Program-made: the position numbers and the translations under genes | Source: an uncultured Flavobacterium sp. | Lineage (GTDB): Bacteria; Bacteroidota; Bacteroidia; Flavobacteriales; Flavobacteriaceae | Assembly: GCF_946479975.1 (NCBI RefSeq) | Contig: NZ_CAMLIX010000041.1 | Coordinates: 1 to 26,866 of the forward strand | Length of the DNA stretch: 26,866 nucleotides | Direction of reading: 5' to 3' | Shown here: positions 7,795 through 17,048 of the stretch, piece after piece | Numbering within the stretch: position 1 is the stretch's first letter | Layout: every line of letters starts with the position of its first letter | Notes under the pieces: model-generated | Seen by the model: only the letters and a program-made list of their open reading frames with translations | Databases searched by the model: none | Told to the model about the DNA's origin: nothing

Positions 7795-10611
7795 ATGGTT
7801 AAAAAGTACTTAGCAGTTTTTATTTTATTGTCTTTTAGTTTTGCCTTTGCACAAGAAAGCACTACTTTCAGTGGTATTGTGATTGATGCTAAAACGCAGA
7901 GTCCTCTTGAAAATGTTGTAGTCAGTATTCAGAATTCTTCGATTACAGCGCTTACTTCCAAAAGCGGAAGATTCGAATTACATTCTTCTATAAACGGACA
8001 GCAATTACTCTTAATTCATAGTCAGGGTTACAAAGATGTCTTGCTTAAAATACAATCTAATTTTGGACAAAATGTCAATCTCGGATTTATTGCTTTAGAA
8101 GATAATTATTCAGATGAGATTCCGGCAGCGTTAATTACCTTATCAGACAGTGATTTTTCTGAAGATAATAGTTCTTCAGAAATGACATCGGGACTTTTAC
8201 AATCTTCCAAAGACGCTTTTATGCAGACCGCAGCATTTAGCTGGGGACAGGCACGATTCAGAGTCCGTGGTTTAGACAGCGAAAACGGAACAATGATGCT
8301 CAACGGCATGACGATGAATAAAATCTACGACGGCAGACCACAATGGAACAATTGGGGCGGCTTGAATAATGTGCTTCGCAATCAAGAATTCTCAGTTGGA
8401 ACTGCAGTTTCGAATTATACTTTTGGCGGAATTTTAGGAACACAGCAAATTTTTACCCGCGCATCTTTATATAGAAAAGGAACTTCGCTTACATTTTCTG
8501 GCAGCAATACTACTTACATATTACGTGGGATCGGCACGTATGCTTCGGGAATGAATGCTTCTGGCTGGGCATATGTAATTTCTGCTGGAAAACGCTGGGC
8601 TGATGAAGGTTATTTTGAAGGAACAAACTTCAATGCCGATTCTTTTTTTCTAAGTATTGAAAAGAAATTAAACAACAGAAATTCTCTGAATTTTACTGGA
8701 TTTTACACGCCTAATTCACGAGGAAAAAATTCGGCAAATACCAATGAAGTTACCAATTTAATGGGCGAAAAATACAATTCGTATTGGGGATTTCAGAATG
8801 GGGAAAAACGAAATGCAAGGATTAAAAAGGTAGAAGAACCGTTATTGATGCTCAATCATTATTTTAAAATTAATGATAAAGCAAATCTGAATTCGAGCGT
8901 GATGTATCAATTTGGAAAAGGTGGTAACAGTATGATTGATTATCAAAATGCTGATAGTCCAGATCCTGTTTATTATAGAAAAATGCCCAGTTATTTTAGC
9001 TCGCTTTACGCGAAAGACAAGGGAGAATTTTCAGGTGAATTTACACCAGATTATGTAAATGCAGAGAAAAGCAAAATTACATTTTTGGCAAATTCTCAGA
9101 TTGATTGGAATGAGATGTATTTCGCTAATCAGAAACTTGGTCCAAACGGTTACGAACCAGCGCAAAGTCATTATGTTTTGTATGAAGACAGAACAGACGA
9201 TAAAACTTTTGCGGTAAACTCAAATCTAAATACACAGCTAACGCCTAATATTTCTTTTGATGGCGGTTTTACTTTTAAAAAGCTGAAATCTCATAATTTT
9301 CAATATTTATTAGATCTTTTAGGCGGCGAATATTTCGAAGATATTGATACTTTTTACAAAGGAAATCTTTCGCAATCTGATTTACTGCATCCAAATAGAA
9401 AGGTTAAAACAGACGATACGTATGGATACAATTATAATTTTTTAGCCAATACCTTAGATGCTTTTACGCAGTTTAAATTTGTGTATAATAAAACAGAATT
9501 TTATCTGGCACAATCGTATTCCATGTCAGATTATCAAAGAGAGGGTTTGTACCAAAACGGACTGTATTCTACTACTTCTTTAGGCAAAAGCCAAAAAGTC
9601 AATTTTGAAAATTTTGGTTTCAAGGGCGGATTCACTTATAAAATTTCAGGAAAGCAATTAGTGTTTTTCAACGCCGCGCATTTGACGAGAGCTCCTTCAC
9701 TTCGAAATACTTTCTCAAATTCACGTTTAAACAATTCGATTGTAGATGGAATCGAAAGAGAAAACATTTCTAGTATTGATGCCAATTATGTCTATCGTTC
9801 TTCAAAATTAAAATTACGTTTAACCGCTTATTATACGTTGATTAAAAACACGACAAAAACTTCATTTTTCTATGCCGAAGGAATTTTTGATAATGGAGCA
9901 GGTTATGATGCGACAGATGCTTTTGTAAGTCAGACTTTGACGCATTTGGATAAGAAGAATTCTGGTGCAGAATTAAGTTTAGAATATCAAATTTCATCAA
10001 CATTAAAAAGCACTTTGGCCGTAGCTTGGGGAAATTATGTGTATAGCAGTAATCCGAATGTGCAGATTACAAATGATGCTAATATATCTAAAGATAAACA
10101 GACAACTTTTGATTTTGGAGAAGCTTATCTTAAAAATTATAAACAGCCGGGAACTCCGCAACAAGCTTATTCTTTTGGATTAGAATATCGCGACCCAAAA
10201 TTTTGGTGGCTTAGTGCGAATGTTAATTATCTGGCAGAAAACTATATTGATGTTTCGCCCATTTCAAGAACATCTCAATTCTATATCAATCCCGCAAATT
10301 CTTTTCCGTTTCCAGAAGCAACTTCCGAAAGAGGAAATGAACTGCTGAAACAAGAAAAATTTAATCCAGTAACCTTGCTGAATCTTAGCGGCGGAAAATC
10401 CTGGCGCATTCATAAAAAATATATCGGACTTTTTGCAAGTATAAATAATGTTATGAATGCCATTTATAAAACCGGCGGCTTTGAGCAGGTAAGAAATGCC
10501 AATTTTAGAGCTTTAAATCAGGATGTTTCTAGCGGAACTCCATCTTTTGGTTCAAAATATTATTACGGTTACGGAAGAACTTATTTCTTAAATCTAACAA
10601 TTGGTTTGTAA
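7795..10611 (+). CDS. TonB-dependent receptor with carboxypeptidase-like N-terminal domain
   Basis: Outer-membrane active transporter of 938 residues. The ATG at 7795 gives the signal peptide MVKKYLAVFILLSFSFAFAQ, whereas the TTG at 7783 only adds four residues. After the signal peptide comes a CarboxypepD_reg-like domain (about 22-100, FSGIVIDAKTQSPLENVVV), then the plug with RFRVRGLDSENGTMMLNG (about 150-170), and a 22-strand barrel with alternating aromatic residues to the C-terminus (YFLNLTIGL). The last residue is Leu, not the usual Phe. There is no SusD homologue. Instead a lipoprotein gene follows after 18 bases, so the cargo is probably not a typical glycan. Receptor plus DUF5689-like lipoprotein pairs are known in Bacteroidota, and some may serve phosphate or nucleic-acid uptake, but that is recollection and not shown here. 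Confidence 0.9.
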   Translation: MVKKYLAVFILLSFSFAFAQESTTFSGIVIDAKTQSPLENVVVSIQNSSITALTSKSGRFELHSSINGQQLLLIHSQGYKDVLLKIQSNFGQNVNLGFIALEDNYSDEIPAALITLSDSDFSEDNSSSEMTSGLLQSSKDAFMQTAAFSWGQARFRVRGLDSENGTMMLNGMTMNKIYDGRPQWNNWGGLNNVLRNQEFSVGTAVSNYTFGGILGTQQIFTRASLYRKGTSLTFSGSNTTYILRGIGTYASGMNASGWAYVISAGKRWADEGYFEGTNFNADSFFLSIEKKLNNRNSLNFTGFYTPNSRGKNSANTNEVTNLMGEKYNSYWGFQNGEKRNARIKKVEEPLLMLNHYFKINDKANLNSSVMYQFGKGGNSMIDYQNADSPDPVYYRKMPSYFSSLYAKDKGEFSGEFTPDYVNAEKSKITFLANSQIDWNEMYFANQKLGPNGYEPAQSHYVLYEDRTDDKTFAVNSNLNTQLTPNISFDGGFTFKKLKSHNFQYLLDLLGGEYFEDIDTFYKGNLSQSDLLHPNRKVKTDDTYGYNYNFLANTLDAFTQFKFVYNKTEFYLAQSYSMSDYQREGLYQNGLYSTTSLGKSQKVNFENFGFKGGFTYKISGKQLVFFNAAHLTRAPSLRNTFSNSRLNNSIVDGIERENISSIDANYVYRSSKLKLRLTAYYTLIKNTTKTSFFYAEGIFDNGAGYDATDAFVSQTLTHLDKKNSGAELSLEYQISSTLKSTLAVAWGNYVYSSNPNVQITNDANISKDKQTTFDFGEAYLKNYKQPGTPQQAYSFGLEYRDPKFWWLSANVNYLAENYIDVSPISRTSQFYINPANSFPFPEATSERGNELLKQEKFNPVTLLNLSGGKSWRIHKKYIGLFASINNVMNAIYKTGGFEQVRNANFRALNQDVSSGTPSFGSKYYYGYGRTYFLNLTIGL

Positions 10612-10629
10612 ATCTAAAATTGAATTGTC

Positions 10630-11979
10630 ATGAAAAACACCTTTTTTAAGTCTATAATTGCAATAGCAGTATTTGCTTTAAGCAGTTGTAATAACGAAAC
10701 TGAAACACCTAAATTAATTTGTACGCAACCAGATTTTGCAGTAAACAAAACAGTCGAAAAAGTGCAGGAGCTTTCGGCCAGCAAGGCTAAACAATATTTG
10801 TACGATGATATCATTGAAGCCTTTGTGGTTTCGAGCGACGAAGGAGGGAATTTTTTCAAAACAATTTACCTTCAAACGCAAGCAAAACCAACTGTGCCGG
10901 CTATTGGTTTTAGTGTTCCAATAGATGCTTCAAACACCTATATAGATTACAGAATTGGGAATAAAGTCTATGTAAAACTTAAAAATCAGTTTACCGATTT
11001 GTATTATGGCGGATTAAGAATTGGAAGTTTGTATGTAAGCAACGCGGGAGATCCAACAATTGGACGAATCTCTCAAAACGAATATAAAAATGTATTAAAT
11101 GCTTCTTGCAAAGTAATGGATGAAAACCAGCTCGTTGAGTCACTTTCTATAGAAAAAGCGCTTGATGACAGCAAGTTGAACACCTTAATAGAATTAAACG
11201 ATGTTGAATTTACAGAAGCTGCTTTGGGGCGTCATTATTTTGAAGAATCAAATAATGTCGGCGGTTCTACCAATTGGAATCTGAGAGATAAAACAGGAAA
11301 TCAAATTATTTTTAGAACCAGTGGTTATGCCAAATTTGCTGATCATTTTGTACCAGAAGGAAGCGGAAAAGTAAGAGGGATTTTAACCAAATTCGGTTCC
11401 GATTATCAATTAATGGTTCGTTCTGAAAATGATGTTGTAATGAATGGAAAAAGAAATACGCCATTTTTTGCAGAAGATTTTCAATCGGTTAAAAATAATG
11501 TCAATTTTGCACTTCCAGGCTGGAGCAATATTGTAGAAAAAGCATCAAAACTATGGAAAAGTATGGTGTATTCTGGCAATGGCTACGCCGAATTCAACAC
11601 CACAAGTACAACAGCTGCCGAAAATGTGGCTTGGCTTATTACACCAAAAATTAATTTAACGGGTTACAAAAATGCCGTACTCTCTTTTAGAAGTGCGCAG
11701 CATGATTTAAAATTAGATTCGCTATTAAATACGCTGGAAGTTTATGTTTCAACAAATTTTGACGGCGCAAATGTTACCAAAGCAAAATGGACAAAACTAG
11801 AAGCTAAAGTACCAACGCTTTCAAATCCTTCCCGTGAGTTTATGAGTTCAGGTGGAATTGATCTTTCGGCCTATTCTGGAAATATATACATCGGTTTTAA
11901 ATACATCGGTTCTGGAAAAGACAAAACTTTAAACGGTGCTTTTATGGTTGATGATATTAAGATATTTGGAGAAAAATAA
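10630..11979 (+). CDS. DUF5689-like surface lipoprotein with choice-of-anchor-type C-terminal domain
   Basis: A 449-residue lipoprotein with signal peptide MKNTFFKSIIAIAVFALSSC; the lipobox is ALSSC, with lipidation at Cys20. The central part (about 35-270) looks like a DUF5689 domain: IDYRIGNKVYVKLKNQF, DLYYGGLRIG, and an OB-fold-like segment with GKVRGILTKFGSDYQLMVR. The C-terminal part (about 285-449) resembles the choice-of-anchor J / cleaved-adhesin jelly roll: FAEDFQSV, LPGWSNI, AWLITPKINLTGYKNAVLSF, and the ending AFMVDDIKIFGEK. It starts 18 bases after the TonB receptor stop, so they form one operon. The protein probably sits on the cell surface and captures the ligand or works beside the receptor. 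The domain names come from recognition by eye. Confidence 0.72.
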   Translation: MKNTFFKSIIAIAVFALSSCNNETETPKLICTQPDFAVNKTVEKVQELSASKAKQYLYDDIIEAFVVSSDEGGNFFKTIYLQTQAKPTVPAIGFSVPIDASNTYIDYRIGNKVYVKLKNQFTDLYYGGLRIGSLYVSNAGDPTIGRISQNEYKNVLNASCKVMDENQLVESLSIEKALDDSKLNTLIELNDVEFTEAALGRHYFEESNNVGGSTNWNLRDKTGNQIIFRTSGYAKFADHFVPEGSGKVRGILTKFGSDYQLMVRSENDVVMNGKRNTPFFAEDFQSVKNNVNFALPGWSNIVEKASKLWKSMVYSGNGYAEFNTTSTTAAENVAWLITPKINLTGYKNAVLSFRSAQHDLKLDSLLNTLEVYVSTNFDGANVTKAKWTKLEAKVPTLSNPSREFMSSGGIDLSAYSGNIYIGFKYIGSGKDKTLNGAFMVDDIKIFGEK

Positions 11980-12115
11980 GATCTAATCTTTAAAACGTAA
12001 ATTAATTAGCTGGTTTTGATGATTTTATTGAAAAGTTTGTAGTTTTTGTATTTCAAATCCTTGAAGTTTAATTGAATTTTGTATTTTGGTCATCCCAAAT
12101 CAATACAAATATCAC

Positions 12116-12973
12116 ATGAAAACCTACTTTATTGCCATCATAATGATGGTGTTTCCATTCTTGATGCATAGTCAGGATAATGTTAGACTAAAGCAGATCA
12201 ACATTATAAAAACAAATTATCAGAACTCTAAAGATGGCGAAATTGTAAATAAAACAATGGTCTTTAAAGAGGGTAAACTTCAAACGGTAACCACTTCAGA
12301 CGTAATTCAGCACTTTTATTACAATAAAAACGGACTACTTGATATGACTGTAAAAGACAAAGTAGGAAGCGATTGGAAAGAAGTTGTAAATTACACATAC
12401 AACCCAGATAACAATATTTCCAAATTTGTAAAAAAATATCAGGAAGGACCAAATTACATTACCAAAACAGTTTCGTTTATGTACGAAGGTGCCCGTGTAA
12501 AAGTAACAACAAAAAAGAGCACCAATCACCAGAATTTGGTTGATGATATTGAATATCTTGTAGAAAATGGTGTAATTGTAAGACGTACTTCTCGCGATAG
12601 AAATAAAGCCATTATTGGAAAATTAGAATATGTTTATGTAAATGATAACGTGTCTAAACACAGAGGATTGGTTGGAGATAAAATCTCAAAATCGTTTACT
12701 TATGATGATAAAAAATCAGTAGATCAATTAATTGTTCAAAGTCTTTTTGGAGATAATTATAAAGTTATTGTTCCAATGATATCGTATCACGAAGAAGAAT
12801 TTCCTTTTGAATCTATTTCATACAATAATGAAATGAATTTCAGTCCGTCTTCTGCAGCCTTGGTGGCGGTAAGCAGAAAATACAAATACAATAAATTAAA
12901 CTTTCCAATTTCTTGTTCTCAAATTGAGGAAAACGGAATTGTAAAAACTGAGAAAACGTTTATTTACGAATAA
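12116..12973 (+). CDS. Secreted protein of unknown function with YD-like repeats
   Basis: The product is 285 residues if started at the ATG at 12116, which gives a clean signal peptide MKTYFIAIIMMVFPFLMHSQ. The longer reading from 12086 puts ten polar residues ahead of it and is rejected. The mature part is a run of beta-hairpin-like units with the pattern aromatic-x-aromatic-N/D-x-x-G/N: FYYNKNGLLD, YTYNPDNNIS, YVYVNDNVS, FTYDDKKS, YKYNKLNFP. They are reminiscent of short YD/RHS-type repeats in Bacteroidota secreted proteins, but no toxin domain or RHS core is present. The gene stands alone between the TonB operon and hflX and ends at a good terminator. I cannot assign a function. Confidence 0.75.
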   Translation: MKTYFIAIIMMVFPFLMHSQDNVRLKQINIIKTNYQNSKDGEIVNKTMVFKEGKLQTVTTSDVIQHFYYNKNGLLDMTVKDKVGSDWKEVVNYTYNPDNNISKFVKKYQEGPNYITKTVSFMYEGARVKVTTKKSTNHQNLVDDIEYLVENGVIVRRTSRDRNKAIIGKLEYVYVNDNVSKHRGLVGDKISKSFTYDDKKSVDQLIVQSLFGDNYKVIVPMISYHEEEFPFESISYNNEMNFSPSSAALVAVSRKYKYNKLNFPISCSQIEENGIVKTEKTFIYE

Positions 12974-13001
12974 AGTTTTTTAAAAGAAGACCATTCAGAG
13001 G

Positions 13002-13042
13002 TGGAATTTTGTTGAGGTAACTTGGCAGAATTCCATTTTTTT
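13002..13042 (+). terminator. Rho-independent terminator after the YD-like secreted protein
   Basis: TGGAATTTTG (13002-13011) pairs with CAGAATTCCA (13026-13035) with one wobble, followed directly by seven T residues. It lies 29 bases past the stop codon. Confidence 0.72.
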
Positions 13043-13097
13043 ATAATTTTCTTTTTGAAGAACCTTTAGATATAAATTTAAAAAAGAAATTGTGTAA

Positions 13098-13127
13098 TTG
13101 ATTGTAGCTGACAAATGATTAAATTTG
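13098..13127 (+). promoter_or_regulatory. Bacteroidota-type promoter for hflX
   Basis: TTG (13098-13100), a 19-base spacer and TAAATTTG (13120-13127) match both consensus elements. The -7 box ends 16 bases before the ATG, so the mRNA leader should be very short. Confidence 0.65.
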
Positions 13128-13143
13128 CACCTTATTCGAGATT

Positions 13144-14373
13144 ATGTTAGAAAAAGAAGTTATAAATTTTGAGAGAACAGTCATTGTTGGAATTGTTACT
13201 CAAAATCAAAGTGAAGAGAAACTAAATGAATATTTAGACGAATTAGAGTTTTTAACTTTTACCGCTGGCGGTGAAGTTATTAAACGCTTTTCGCAGAAAA
13301 TGGAACGCCCAAATCCGAAAACTTTTGTGGGTACAGGAAAAATTGACGAGATTAATCTTTACGTTGTAGAGAACAAAATATCGACTGTAATTTTTGATGA
13401 TGAATTAACGCCGTCACAGCAAAAAAATATTTCACGAATTATTGATTGTAAAATCCTAGATCGAACAAACTTAATTCTGGATATTTTTGCACAGAGAGCC
13501 GAAACTTCATACGCAAGAACTCAGGTAGAACTCGCGCAATGTATTTATTTATTACCGAGACTTTCTGGTTTATGGACACACCTTGAACGACAAAAAGGAG
13601 GTATTGGTATGCGTGGACCTGGAGAGACAGAGATTGAAACGGACAGACGTATTGTGCGTGACCGAATTTCGTTATTGAAAGATAAAATCAAAACGATCGA
13701 CAAACAAATGAGCATTCAGCGCAGTAATCGCGGTGCAATGGTTCGTGTAGCTTTGGTTGGATATACCAATGTTGGAAAATCAACTTTGATGAACGCAATT
13801 GGGAAAAGTGATGTTTTTGTAGAGAACAAATTGTTTGCAACTCTAGATACAACAGTTCGAAAAGTGGTTATTAAAAACCTGCCATTTTTACTTTCTGATA
13901 CTGTTGGTTTTATTAGAAAATTACCAACTCAATTGGTTGATTCTTTTAAAAGTACATTAGATGAGGTTCGTGAAGCAGATTTATTATTGCATGTTGTAGA
14001 CATTTCGCATCCTGATTTTGAAGATCATATTGAGTCTGTAAACAAAACTTTACTGGAAATTAAAAGCAACGATAAACCAACAATTATGGTTTTTAATAAA
14101 ATCGATGCTTACAAACATCTTACAATAGACGAAGATGATTTGATTACCGAAAGAACTCGTAAACATTATTCTCTTAGCGAATGGAAACAAACTTGGATGA
14201 GTAATGTTGGAGAAGACAATGCCTTATTTATTTCGGCAAGAAACAAAGAAAATTTTGAAGAATTTAGAGAAGTAGTTTACGAATCTGTTCGACAAATTCA
14301 CATTACACGTTTTCCTTATAATAAATTCCTGTATCCAGATTATAAAGATGCAGTTGAAAAGGACGAAGAATAA
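13144..14373 (+). CDS. hflX: GTPase HflX
   Basis: Ribosome-associated GTPase of 409 residues that splits or rescues stalled 70S ribosomes, especially under heat or antibiotic stress. The N-terminal nucleotide-binding domain (about 1-180) includes the family-typical NPKTFVGTGKIDEI and the hallmark block GGIGMRGPGETEIETDRR (about 151-168), followed by a coiled-coil linker. The G domain has G1 GYTNVGKST (206-214), G3 DTVGF and G4 NKID, and the C-terminal portion carries SARNKE as the G5-like site. Length and order are normal. In E. coli hflX lies with hfq and hflKC; here it is a single gene with its own promoter and a strong terminator. Confidence 0.96.
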   Translation: MLEKEVINFERTVIVGIVTQNQSEEKLNEYLDELEFLTFTAGGEVIKRFSQKMERPNPKTFVGTGKIDEINLYVVENKISTVIFDDELTPSQQKNISRIIDCKILDRTNLILDIFAQRAETSYARTQVELAQCIYLLPRLSGLWTHLERQKGGIGMRGPGETEIETDRRIVRDRISLLKDKIKTIDKQMSIQRSNRGAMVRVALVGYTNVGKSTLMNAIGKSDVFVENKLFATLDTTVRKVVIKNLPFLLSDTVGFIRKLPTQLVDSFKSTLDEVREADLLLHVVDISHPDFEDHIESVNKTLLEIKSNDKPTIMVFNKIDAYKHLTIDEDDLITERTRKHYSLSEWKQTWMSNVGEDNALFISARNKENFEEFREVVYESVRQIHITRFPYNKFLYPDYKDAVEKDEE

Positions 14374-14391
14374 ACGATTATTTATAAAACG

Positions 14392-14428
14392 AAAAAATCC
14401 CAAAATTTTAAATTTTGGGATTTTTTTT
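14392..14428. terminator. Bidirectional terminator between hflX and the convergent gene
   Basis: A perfect 17-base inverted repeat (14392-14408 and 14410-14426) around a single base, with an A-run on the left and eight T residues on the right. The core is TCCCAAAATTT. It lies between two converging genes and should work in both directions. Confidence 0.9.
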
Positions 14429-14446
14429 ATTGCTTTTAGAATCAAA

Positions 14447-15718
14447 TTAAACTTTTTTCAATTCTAATTTTTCATCGTCTGGCGAAGTGTAAATATCATC
14501 AGATTCGCTTTCGTAAGGTTTGAAAGTTCCATCTGCATTTTTCTCTACCATGATAAGTTCTCCTCTGTATTTCTTGAAAGAGATTTCTTTTCCATCTGTT
14601 GTTTTCACACTAAACTGATTACCATTTGGCCAAACATAACCTGCTTTATCAGTACCCTCGTAAATCGCGATCGATGGAGAGTAAGAATCTAGACTAACGA
14701 TACTTCCGCCACCAGTTGAAGCTGGTTTAAATCTTGTAAATTCAAAAGTTCCTGTAAAAACTTTCTTTTTGTAATATGCAGTTCCTTTCAATACAACAGC
14801 GTAAGCCGTTCTAGAAGTTATTGTTTCAATTTTGTGTTTGAATTCAGTTTGATTAACAAAATTTAAAATCTGAAGATTCTTTTTTGCATTATCTGGCCAC
14901 ATGCTCAAAAGTCCAGCTCCTTCTTTAGCTACAGCTAAATATTCATCTGCTTTTGGAAGGTTAAGTTTGAAAATTTCAATTAAACTTAAATTCAAGTAGA
15001 TAACTTTATTAAGATCCTTGTCTTTAATTTTTCCAAATGTTTTTCCAGTGAAACCTTTATAGTAAGTTTCCATATCCTCTAAATATTTATCTTCAAATGA
15101 TAAAGCCTGAAGTTTAGTTAACAACTCTTGAGTTTTAGTATTAAATTCTACTAATTCAGGAAAAGCTTCACATTTTTCAAAAACTCCGTAGTTAAATGTC
15201 AATTCAACATCATTTTTTGTGATAAGATATCCATCTAATAAATCGTAAGCTTGCTGGCACAAAGCATTTGCCATCTCAGTTTCCTGTGTACGTCCTTTAA
15301 CTCTGTCTAGAGGAATTGTTCGGTTAACATTTGCCATTGTGATGATCTCATTATTTTTACCTAAAATTAAAAAGTGAAGATCTCCGCTCACGCTTGGTCG
15401 TCCTGTTGCGTCAGCAATATATCTTGAAGGATTGTAACCCATCAAAATCTTTAAATCTGGATTGATAGAATCAATTTGCTTGTCATTTTTGTATTTATCA
15501 AGAGTGATGTCCTTTTGAAAAGTCTCATCTGGAAGAAATTCTCTTGATTTGCTCCATTTATCAATACCTTGAATAACGATGTTGTATTTTTTAATAGAAT
15601 TAAAATATTCCGATTTCGGAACTGGAATTGTAAACTTTTTAGTTTCTGTGTCTGTTTTCTGAGCAATTGCTGCAACAGACAACAATAGAAACAACAATGT
15701 TGTTTTAATTTGAGTCAT
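14447..15718 (-). CDS. Secreted protein of unknown function (423 residues)
   Basis: The signal peptide is MTQIKTTLLFLLLSVAAIAQ, so the protein is exported, probably to the periplasm. No family is recognised. An N-terminal region has mixed alpha/beta character with a Tyr-rich stretch around NPDLKILMGYNPSRY. A helical middle (about 195-290, KTQELLTKLQALSFEDKYLEDMETY and VIYLNLSLIEIFKLNLPKADEY) looks tetratricopeptide-like. The C-terminal part (about 310-423) is rich in beta strands and charged, ending in a lysine-rich tail. The helical middle loosely mirrors the divergent neighbour at 15854, which suggests they are distant relatives or work together. They share a 135-base divergent intergenic region. 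The gene ends at the bidirectional terminator shared with hflX. Confidence 0.8.
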   Translation of the reverse strand: MTQIKTTLLFLLLSVAAIAQKTDTETKKFTIPVPKSEYFNSIKKYNIVIQGIDKWSKSREFLPDETFQKDITLDKYKNDKQIDSINPDLKILMGYNPSRYIADATGRPSVSGDLHFLILGKNNEIITMANVNRTIPLDRVKGRTQETEMANALCQQAYDLLDGYLITKNDVELTFNYGVFEKCEAFPELVEFNTKTQELLTKLQALSFEDKYLEDMETYYKGFTGKTFGKIKDKDLNKVIYLNLSLIEIFKLNLPKADEYLAVAKEGAGLLSMWPDNAKKNLQILNFVNQTEFKHKIETITSRTAYAVVLKGTAYYKKKVFTGTFEFTRFKPASTGGGSIVSLDSYSPSIAIYEGTDKAGYVWPNGNQFSVKTTDGKEISFKKYRGELIMVEKNADGTFKPYESESDDIYTSPDDEKLELKKV

Positions 15719-15777
15719 GTAAATTAAATTGTTTATGGTTGAGGCGATAAAAATAATATTTTGAATTAAAATAATTC

Positions 15778-15785
15778 TATTTTTG
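15778..15785 (+). promoter_or_regulatory. Candidate -7 box for the secreted protein gene at 15854
   Basis: TATTTTTG matches TAnnTTTG 68 bases before the ATG. The only nearby TTG (15761-15763) leaves a 14-base spacer, shorter than usual. It lies within the 135-base divergent region that must also hold the promoter of the minus-strand gene, for which I see no clear match. Confidence 0.4.
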
Positions 15786-15853
15786 TAAACAAAATTTTAA
15801 TAAAATAATATTAAAAACCCTAAAAAATTAAACCAATAACCAATTTAATCGAC

Positions 15854-16981
15854 ATGAAGAAAATTACACTATTATGTTTGTCCTTATGTTCTTATCTGTC
15901 TTTTTCCCAAAAAGTAGATTTAGACCGCTATTATTTTAATGTTAGTTATCAGGAACTTCCTAAAACTATCGTACCGCTAGAACAGAGAACCTATGCGACA
16001 AATATTATTACAGATGGACCAATTTCTAACTTATTTCCAAGTGCAAGAGTTTTAAACAACCAGCTTAATATTTATGGTTGGAAAAAAGTTGAAGGACCTG
16101 CAGCGCTTACTGTAGATCTTAACTTAGCAGATTTCTACGAAGAAGGAACAACAGTAGAAACTAGAAAAGTAGAAGAGAAAGACAAAGATGGAAAAATCAT
16201 TAAATCTTACAATATGTATACTCTTGTTACCACTTACAGAGGTAAAGGATATGCAATTGTAAATGCCCCTGCGGTAGCAAAAGCAGTGGTAGCAGCACCA
16301 GTTGAAGCGCCAGCAAAACCAGCTAATAGATTTTTGAAAAGTACCAGCCAAGAAGCTCCTTCAAGTGATGCGCCAGCTGGAAATGCTTTAAAGTTTAATT
16401 TTTCTGATCAGTATGTTTATAAAACATCAGAAAATACAAGCCAGTCTTTTCTTGAAAGAGAAAATGCAAAAAATCGCTCTGTAAATTTTGATAAAAGATT
16501 AAGAGAATATGTAGACAAAGCAATAAGTTCTGCTAATACGCAATTAAACTATAACTACGGATTTAGACCAATTAGTTTTCAAGAACAGTTATGGATCATG
16601 GATTCTAAAGAAGAAGAAGGAGCTATTCAAAAAGAAGCTATTGAAGCGGTTAAGACACAATTTGCAAACATGAAAGCAGATCAGCCAATTGATAAATTGA
16701 CAGAAGATTTACAACCTTTAATTGAATACTTTGAGTCTTTAAAAACAAAATATAAAGAAGACAATAAAGGAAGCAAAAAAATTAGATACTCAGCTTATTA
16801 CAATTTGGGTAAAATCTATTTGTATTTAGATCAGCCAGAAAAAACAATAAAAGAAGGCGAAGGTTTAATTGCGAATGATTATGATAAAGGAGATGGAAAA
16901 GATTTGATTTCAAGCGGTAAAAAATTAATTGAAAAATTTGATGCTGCTCAAATCAGAACAAGACACAATCCGTCATTGTAA
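15854..16981 (+). CDS. Secreted protein of unknown function (375 residues)
   Basis: The signal peptide is MKKITLLCLSLCSYLSFSQ. Next comes a beta-rich region (about 20-130) starting YYFNVSYQELPKTIVPLEQR, which includes a charged loop VEEKDKDGK. An Ala/Pro/Val-rich linker follows (about 138-175, APAVAKAVVAAPVEAPAKPA), then a helical C-terminal half. That half ends in what looks like one or two TPR-like helices, YSAYYNLGKIYLYLDQPEKT. The linker suggests two separate modules. No catalytic motif is visible. It is divergent to the minus-strand gene at 14447, which has a comparable helical segment (LNLSLIEIFKLNLPKADEY). I cannot name a function. Confidence 0.8.
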   Translation: MKKITLLCLSLCSYLSFSQKVDLDRYYFNVSYQELPKTIVPLEQRTYATNIITDGPISNLFPSARVLNNQLNIYGWKKVEGPAALTVDLNLADFYEEGTTVETRKVEEKDKDGKIIKSYNMYTLVTTYRGKGYAIVNAPAVAKAVVAAPVEAPAKPANRFLKSTSQEAPSSDAPAGNALKFNFSDQYVYKTSENTSQSFLERENAKNRSVNFDKRLREYVDKAISSANTQLNYNYGFRPISFQEQLWIMDSKEEEGAIQKEAIEAVKTQFANMKADQPIDKLTEDLQPLIEYFESLKTKYKEDNKGSKKIRYSAYYNLGKIYLYLDQPEKTIKEGEGLIANDYDKGDGKDLISSGKKLIEKFDAAQIRTRHNPSL

Positions 16982-16992
16982 TTTGATTGTAT

Positions 16993-17034
16993 AAAAAAAG
17001 CGCTCTTGAATTTTTACTTCAACAGCGCTTTTTT
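16993..17034. terminator. Bidirectional terminator between converging genes
   Basis: AAAAAAGCGCT and AGCGCTTTTTT form a GC-containing stem, extended by TGAA / TTCA around a T-rich loop. An A-run lies on the left and a T-run on the right. It sits between the stop codons of the gene at 15854 and the DUF3078 gene. Confidence 0.85.
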
Positions 17035-17048
17035 ATGTTTTATATCGA

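Noticed and set aside
12086..12115. Upstream start for the YD-like secreted protein
   Set aside because: It would place ten polar residues ahead of a clear signal peptide, so the ATG at 12116 is preferred.
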